Positions 6,896 to 9,830 of a DNA stretch of 9,830 nt are shown one piece after another (the stretch's first letter is position 1; each line of letters begins with the position of its first letter). The notes under the pieces were generated by a model, which was given only the letters and a program-made list of their open reading frames with translations, was not told the DNA's origin and made no database searches. The stretch covers positions 1-9,830 of the forward strand of contig CABVBB010000040.1 of the NCBI GenBank assembly GCA_902496505.1. Direction: 5' to 3'. This stretch comes from an uncultured Peptococcaceae bacterium. GTDB taxonomy: Bacteria > Bacillota > Peptococcia > Peptococcales > Peptococcaceae. Made by a program: the position numbers and the translations under genes.

Positions 6896-7694
6896 GGTTT
6901 TCACTCTCATTTTGGTGGACTGATAGATAATAGTGGCCAAGTTCGCGTTTGAGTCGTACAGGATAGTTCAAAAAGGTGCTGAGCGTTTCGACAGTGAAGA
7001 GCGATTCGGTGAGACCGCTGCGGTAGATCCTGCCCTGCTTGAGCAGCAGACAGTGCTCAAAAATGTCCAAGATCTCTTCGGGATAGTGGGTGACATAGAT
7101 GATCGTCAGCTGCTTTTCGGCCAAACGGCGCACCATAGTCAGCAGCTGGTCTCTGGCGTACACATCAAGGCCAGTGCCTGGTTCGTCAAGGAGCAGTATT
7201 TCGGGCTCGGCGATCAAGGCGCGGGCGATCAGGACCTTTTGCCGCTCGCCTTTGGATAATTCACGAAAAGGCTGGGCGATCTTGCCGGCCATATCCATTT
7301 GCTGCAGGAGTCTGCGGGCTTTAAAGATATGGTGGTTTTGGATATCAACCCCAACGCCCAGGGTGCCGGAGAGGCCGCTTAAAACGATATTGAGCACCAC
7401 TTCGCCAGTATAGTACTTATCGAAGAAGCTGCTGCTGACGAAGCCGATCTTGCGGCGCAGGGCCAAGGTGGTGTCTTCACCGTAATGCTGGCCCAGCACT
7501 TCGACGCTGCCGTTGGTGTAGGGGCCAAAACCAGCGATAATGCTCAGCAGGGTCGTTTTGCCGCTGCCGTTTAGGCCAAAGATGACCCAATGCTCACCGG
7601 GCTGGACTTCCCAGTGGATATTGTCCAGCAGATAGCGGCTGCCGAGCTTGTAATTGAGGCCGCTCAGCTTGATGATCGGTGTGTTTGTCATCAT
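6882..7694 (-). CDS. ABC transporter-type ATP-binding protein, YlmA/ModF-like, without permease
   Basis: A single nucleotide-binding domain of 270 residues that hydrolyses ATP. Walker A is GLNGSGKTT (40-48), the signature is LSKGERQ (146-152), Walker B with the catalytic Glu is ILLLDEP (166-172), the D-loop is GTGLD and the switch His is His203 in VTHYPEE. The Q-loop region reads GFVSSSF, with no Gln at the usual place, as I recall for the YlmA/ModF group (COG1119). No permease or binding protein gene is nearby, and the neighbours are two soluble unknown proteins. It may therefore be a regulatory or non-transport ATPase, or serve a permease elsewhere. The gene starts 6 bases after the preceding stop. 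GAGGTGG (7696-7702) overlaps that stop and is better spaced for the second ATG at 7691. The last 14 bases overlap the next gene. Confidence 0.88.
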   Translation of the reverse strand: MMTNTPIIKLSGLNYKLGSRYLLDNIHWEVQPGEHWVIFGLNGSGKTTLLSIIAGFGPYTNGSVEVLGQHYGEDTTLALRRKIGFVSSSFFDKYYTGEVVLNIVLSGLSGTLGVGVDIQNHHIFKARRLLQQMDMAGKIAQPFRELSKGERQKVLIARALIAEPEILLLDEPGTGLDVYARDQLLTMVRRLAEKQLTIIYVTHYPEEILDIFEHCLLLKQGRIYRSGLTESLFTVETLSTFLNYPVRLKRELGHYYLSVHQNESENHADE

Positions 7695-7700
7695 ACCACC

Positions 7701-8132
7701 TCAATCTTTTAGACGGTCGCCGACGACAATGATGCTGCCGTCAGCCACGTCCAGCAGTGCAGGATCGCGGGTGATAGGGACTTGGTAGCCGGACTGATCA
7801 AGCAGACCGATCTGCCGCTCATGCCAGGCGATGAGCTCGCAGACCTTGCCGATATTGAGCTTGCGTGTCGCTTCATTAGGCGTGCGGTCAGGATAAGCGT
7901 CGAAGCCCAGAGCATCCACCAGATAGACAGCGCTTTGATAGATCTCGGGCTCTGTGCCGTATTCGATCAGGTTGCAGTTTTCGCAGAATATCTCCAAATT
8001 AGCCATCTCGATCTGGCCGAAATCGATCAGCCGTACTTTGAGCCGGCCGCCGCAGTACTTGCAGACGCAGCGGCGGCTGCGTTCTTTTAACTCCAGAAGC
8101 CTTTCTTGAGATACAAGTTGTTGTGGGATCAT
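7701..8132 (-). CDS. Small four-cysteine zinc-ribbon-like protein of unknown function, first gene of the operon
   Basis: A 143-residue soluble protein with no membrane segment. CKYC (Cys24 and Cys27, preceded by Cys22) and CENC (Cys50, Cys53), 22 residues apart, look like a zinc-ribbon metal site within the first 55 residues. The remainder (EYGTEPEIYQSAVYLVDALGF, then NEATRKLNIGKVCELIAWHERQIGLL) appears alpha/beta, with no known enzymatic motif. Zinc ribbons often mediate protein or nucleic-acid contacts. I do not recognise the family. The ribosome binding site GAGAGG lies about 11 bases before ATG 8132, rather far away. The gene heads a run with the ABC ATPase (6-base gap) and the 318-residue protein (14-base overlap), so the three are probably made together and may work together. 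Confidence 0.75.
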   Translation of the reverse strand: MIPQQLVSQERLLELKERSRRCVCKYCGGRLKVRLIDFGQIEMANLEIFCENCNLIEYGTEPEIYQSAVYLVDALGFDAYPDRTPNEATRKLNIGKVCELIAWHERQIGLLDQSGYQVPITRDPALLDVADGSIIVVGDRLKD

Positions 8133-8166
8133 AGCAGGTCGTTCCTCTCTTTGAGCGTAGTGACAT

Positions 8167-8209
8167 AAAACGATCTGCCCATCAGCCGAGGATCTTGGCT
8201 AATGGGCAG
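8167..8209 (-). terminator. Weak intrinsic terminator after the MFS gene
   Basis: CTGCCCAT (8175-8182) pairs perfectly with ATGGGCAG (8202-8209), and AGCC/GGCT continues the stem inside one C-A mismatch. Reading on the minus strand, the stem is followed after three bases by GTTTTATG, so the T-run is only four long and displaced. It follows the transporter stop by about 9 bases. Some read-through into the three-gene operon is plausible, since I see no good promoter in 8133-8217. Confidence 0.55.
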
Positions 8210-8217
8210 CAGAGGGA

Positions 8218-9594
8218 TCAGCAAGGTGCGTCTGCTTCATCCATATCCATCGAGTCGATATTGCGGAGTGCTGTTCTGTTGCCGAAGAGCAAGATCACGA
8301 AAGCAGCGATGATCCAGAAGGCAGCATTGACGATCATGCAGCCCATCCAGCCGCCTTTGTTCCAGGACAGCAGGGTAAAGAAGGCGCTGGAGGAGATGAA
8401 GATCTTCTGGATGCCGTAGATATAGCCAGTGGCTGAGCCGCGCACAGAGGTGGGGAAACTTTCGGGGATGTAGGTCATGAGCAGAGCCATAGCGCCTGCG
8501 GTAAAGAGCGTCTTGATGAACTGCAGGATGGCATAGGCGGCAGCTGAATGGATGAAGCCCATGGCCACGCACATCACACCGGCCAGCAGGCAGTAGAAAA
8601 AGATCGGCAGTGTGCGGCCGCCCTTGTCACTGAATAGAGCGGAGATCAATTCGCCCAGAGGCTGGCCAAAACTGGAGATGGCACCGGCCAAGAGGATCGC
8701 CGCGATAGGCAGCCCCATCTGGACCAAGAAAACATTGTTGTAGTTGCTCATCATATTGTTGCCGCAGCCCAGGCAAATAGCGAAGATCAAGCAGACGATG
8801 GTCTGGCGGGCCTGCTTTTTGCTGAACATGATCTTCATCTGGGTACCGAAGGAGATCTTGTGGTACTGAGCAACGCTCTGCCGATAGAGTTCATAGGCTT
8901 CGGACATATCGCATTCAAAGCCCAGGCAGTCTTCCATGACAGCTTCGGCTTCCGCCACTTTGCCTTTAGAGATCAGGTAGCGAGGCGATTCGGACAAAAA
9001 TTTCAGCGCAAAGGGGACTAAGATGATCATCGCGCCGCCGATGGCAAAGATATAGCGCCAGCCGTTGGCAGAATGGGTAGCGATCTGAGACGCAACGATG
9101 GAGATGAAGGGGATACTGAAGGTGCCCACGCCCAAAGTGATGGATTGGTATTTGCCGCGCTTTTCAGAAGGCAGCATTTCCGAGATATAGGCGATAGCGA
9201 TCGAGCAGGCCGCCATGGTGCCGAAGCCTGTCAAGAAGCGGGTGATCTCTAGCATCATGAAGTAGTGCGGCTGCCACAAGGCGCTGGCTAGGCTGGCTAA
9301 GGAAAAGATGGTGATGCAGGCGATCAGGCTTTTTTTGCGGCCGATCTTATCGCTCAAAGCGCCGCCGCAGACTGATCCGACAAACATCCCGATGAAGAAC
9401 AAAAAGCTCAAGGTCGCGATCTTTTCATTAGCCAGACCATACTGCGCATTTAAAATAGGGGCAACGATACCAAAGATCGACATATCCATCAGGTCAAAAG
9501 CGTACGTTAAGGCCGCGATGACTAAGAAAAACTTTTGGTGTCTGCCTAGACTGTGACCATCAAAATAACAAGTTGTTTTCACTTTTTCTGCCAT
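8218..9594 (-). CDS. Major facilitator superfamily transporter, sugar/aromatic-acid porter type
   Basis: A 458-residue, 12-helix secondary transporter of the inner membrane, probably a proton symporter. The first helix carries FDLMDMSIFG, resembling the Asp-containing motif of aromatic acid:H+ symporters. The loop 2-3 motif A is GGALSDKIGRKK (77-88). SEMLPSEKRG (138-147), SESPRYL (201-207), SDKGGR (322-327) and PESFPTSVRG (377-386) are the repeated signatures of the sugar-porter-like group. A long hydrophilic loop (about 205-262) separates the halves. The substrate cannot be read from the sequence; organic acids or sugars are both possible. The start is ATG 9594 because AAAGGAGA lies eight bases upstream, although the frame stays open to an ATG at 9651 with no comparable site. 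The tail is acidic (DMDEADAPC). It is a single gene followed by a weak terminator. Confidence 0.9.
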   Translation of the reverse strand: MAEKVKTTCYFDGHSLGRHQKFFLVIAALTYAFDLMDMSIFGIVAPILNAQYGLANEKIATLSFLFFIGMFVGSVCGGALSDKIGRKKSLIACITIFSLASLASALWQPHYFMMLEITRFLTGFGTMAACSIAIAYISEMLPSEKRGKYQSITLGVGTFSIPFISIVASQIATHSANGWRYIFAIGGAMIILVPFALKFLSESPRYLISKGKVAEAEAVMEDCLGFECDMSEAYELYRQSVAQYHKISFGTQMKIMFSKKQARQTIVCLIFAICLGCGNNMMSNYNNVFLVQMGLPIAAILLAGAISSFGQPLGELISALFSDKGGRTLPIFFYCLLAGVMCVAMGFIHSAAAYAILQFIKTLFTAGAMALLMTYIPESFPTSVRGSATGYIYGIQKIFISSSAFFTLLSWNKGGWMGCMIVNAAFWIIAAFVILLFGNRTALRNIDSMDMDEADAPC

Positions 9595-9602
9595 GATTAT
9601 TC

Positions 9603-9610
9603 TCTCCTTT
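9603..9610 (-). promoter_or_regulatory. Strong ribosome binding site fixing the MFS start
   Basis: AAAGGAGA on the minus strand, eight bases before ATG 9594, is a near-consensus Shine-Dalgarno. It lies inside the longer open frame that begins at 9651, so the protein starts MAEKVKTT rather than MLQSYRYL. Confidence 0.85.
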
Positions 9611-9763
9611 AGATGAAGAAGCGCGCATAGATACCGATAGGATTGCAGCATCCATGCAAAATATAGAGTATATTACTGAAGATTGGATGAATTTAAATAT
9701 GGAGAATATCAAATGAGTATAAGCTTTTGGGCGCATGTGTCACTGCTCCGGCCTTCGACAAAA

Positions 9764-9780
9764 ATACCATTGTATACCAT
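9764..9780. promoter_or_regulatory. Operator-like repeat over the MFS -10 element
   Basis: ATACCAT occurs twice in direct orientation (9764-9770 and 9774-9780) with a 10-base period, one helical turn. The right copy is also part of ATTGTATACCAT (9769-9780), a palindrome with one mismatched pair centred on GTATAC. GntR-family repressors commonly bind TnGT..ACnA palindromes of this kind. The position over the -10 would suit repression. The regulator is not in this window. Confidence 0.35.
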
Positions 9781-9796
9781 ACAGGGATAATATCAA
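9769..9796 (-). promoter_or_regulatory. Predicted promoter of the MFS gene
   Basis: On the minus strand TTGATA (9791-9796) and TACAAT (9769-9774) are 16 bases apart, each close to consensus. Transcription would start near 9762 and give a leader of about 168 bases before the ATG at 9594. The -10 overlaps operator-like repeats. The leader (9595-9762) is AT-rich, and I see no gene or recognised riboswitch in it. Confidence 0.5.
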
Positions 9797-9830
9797 TAAT
9801 ATTTCAAATAAAACATTGGCAAACAGATGC

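Noticed and set aside
6896..6940. Upstream starts (ATG 6940 and 6910) for the 318-residue protein
   Set aside because: They would give a 59- or 29-base overlap with the ABC gene and lack a ribosome binding site, whereas ATG 6895 has one and a short overlap.
9713..9790. 25-codon plus-strand frame with GGAG upstream (MSISFWAHV...)
   Set aside because: It is very short, runs opposite the MFS leader and promoter, and has no plus-strand promoter that I could support.

Overview
The window looks like chromosomal DNA of a Gram-positive-type bacterium, most likely a member of the Bacillota (Firmicutes), possibly gut-associated. The evidence is a cell-wall sorting signal with a class B sortase beside it, strong purine-rich ribosome binding sites, T-rich intrinsic terminators, and a Cache-type hybrid histidine kinase of a kind common in Clostridia and relatives. 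I cannot name the genus. Base composition is moderate, with a more AT-rich stretch inside the first gene.

Left part (1-3057, plus strand): the 3' portion of a large surface adhesin or pilin-like protein with isopeptide-type beta domains, a proline-rich stalk and a VPHTG sorting signal. It is followed by a class B sortase that probably anchors it. A strong hairpin without a T-tract lies between the two genes, and a true terminator closes the unit.

Middle (3058-5915, plus strand): an extended -10 promoter, then a leader of about 215 bases rich in mutually exclusive hairpins that I could not match to a known RNA. It precedes an 849-residue membrane hybrid histidine kinase (Cache sensor, degenerate PAS-like linker, HisKA, HATPase, receiver). 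A perfect-stem terminator ends it and probably also serves the opposing operon.

Right part (minus strand, 9830 to 5939): an MFS transporter of the sugar/aromatic-acid porter type with a strong ribosome binding site. Its upstream promoter region carries a 10-bp-periodic repeat resembling an operator. After a weak terminator comes a tight three-gene operon: a small four-cysteine zinc-ribbon-like protein, a soluble YlmA/ModF-like ABC ATPase without a permease, and a 318-residue protein of unknown function.

The best candidates for something undescribed are this three-gene operon and the structured leader before the kinase. No phage, insertion sequence, CRISPR array, tRNA or rRNA was seen.
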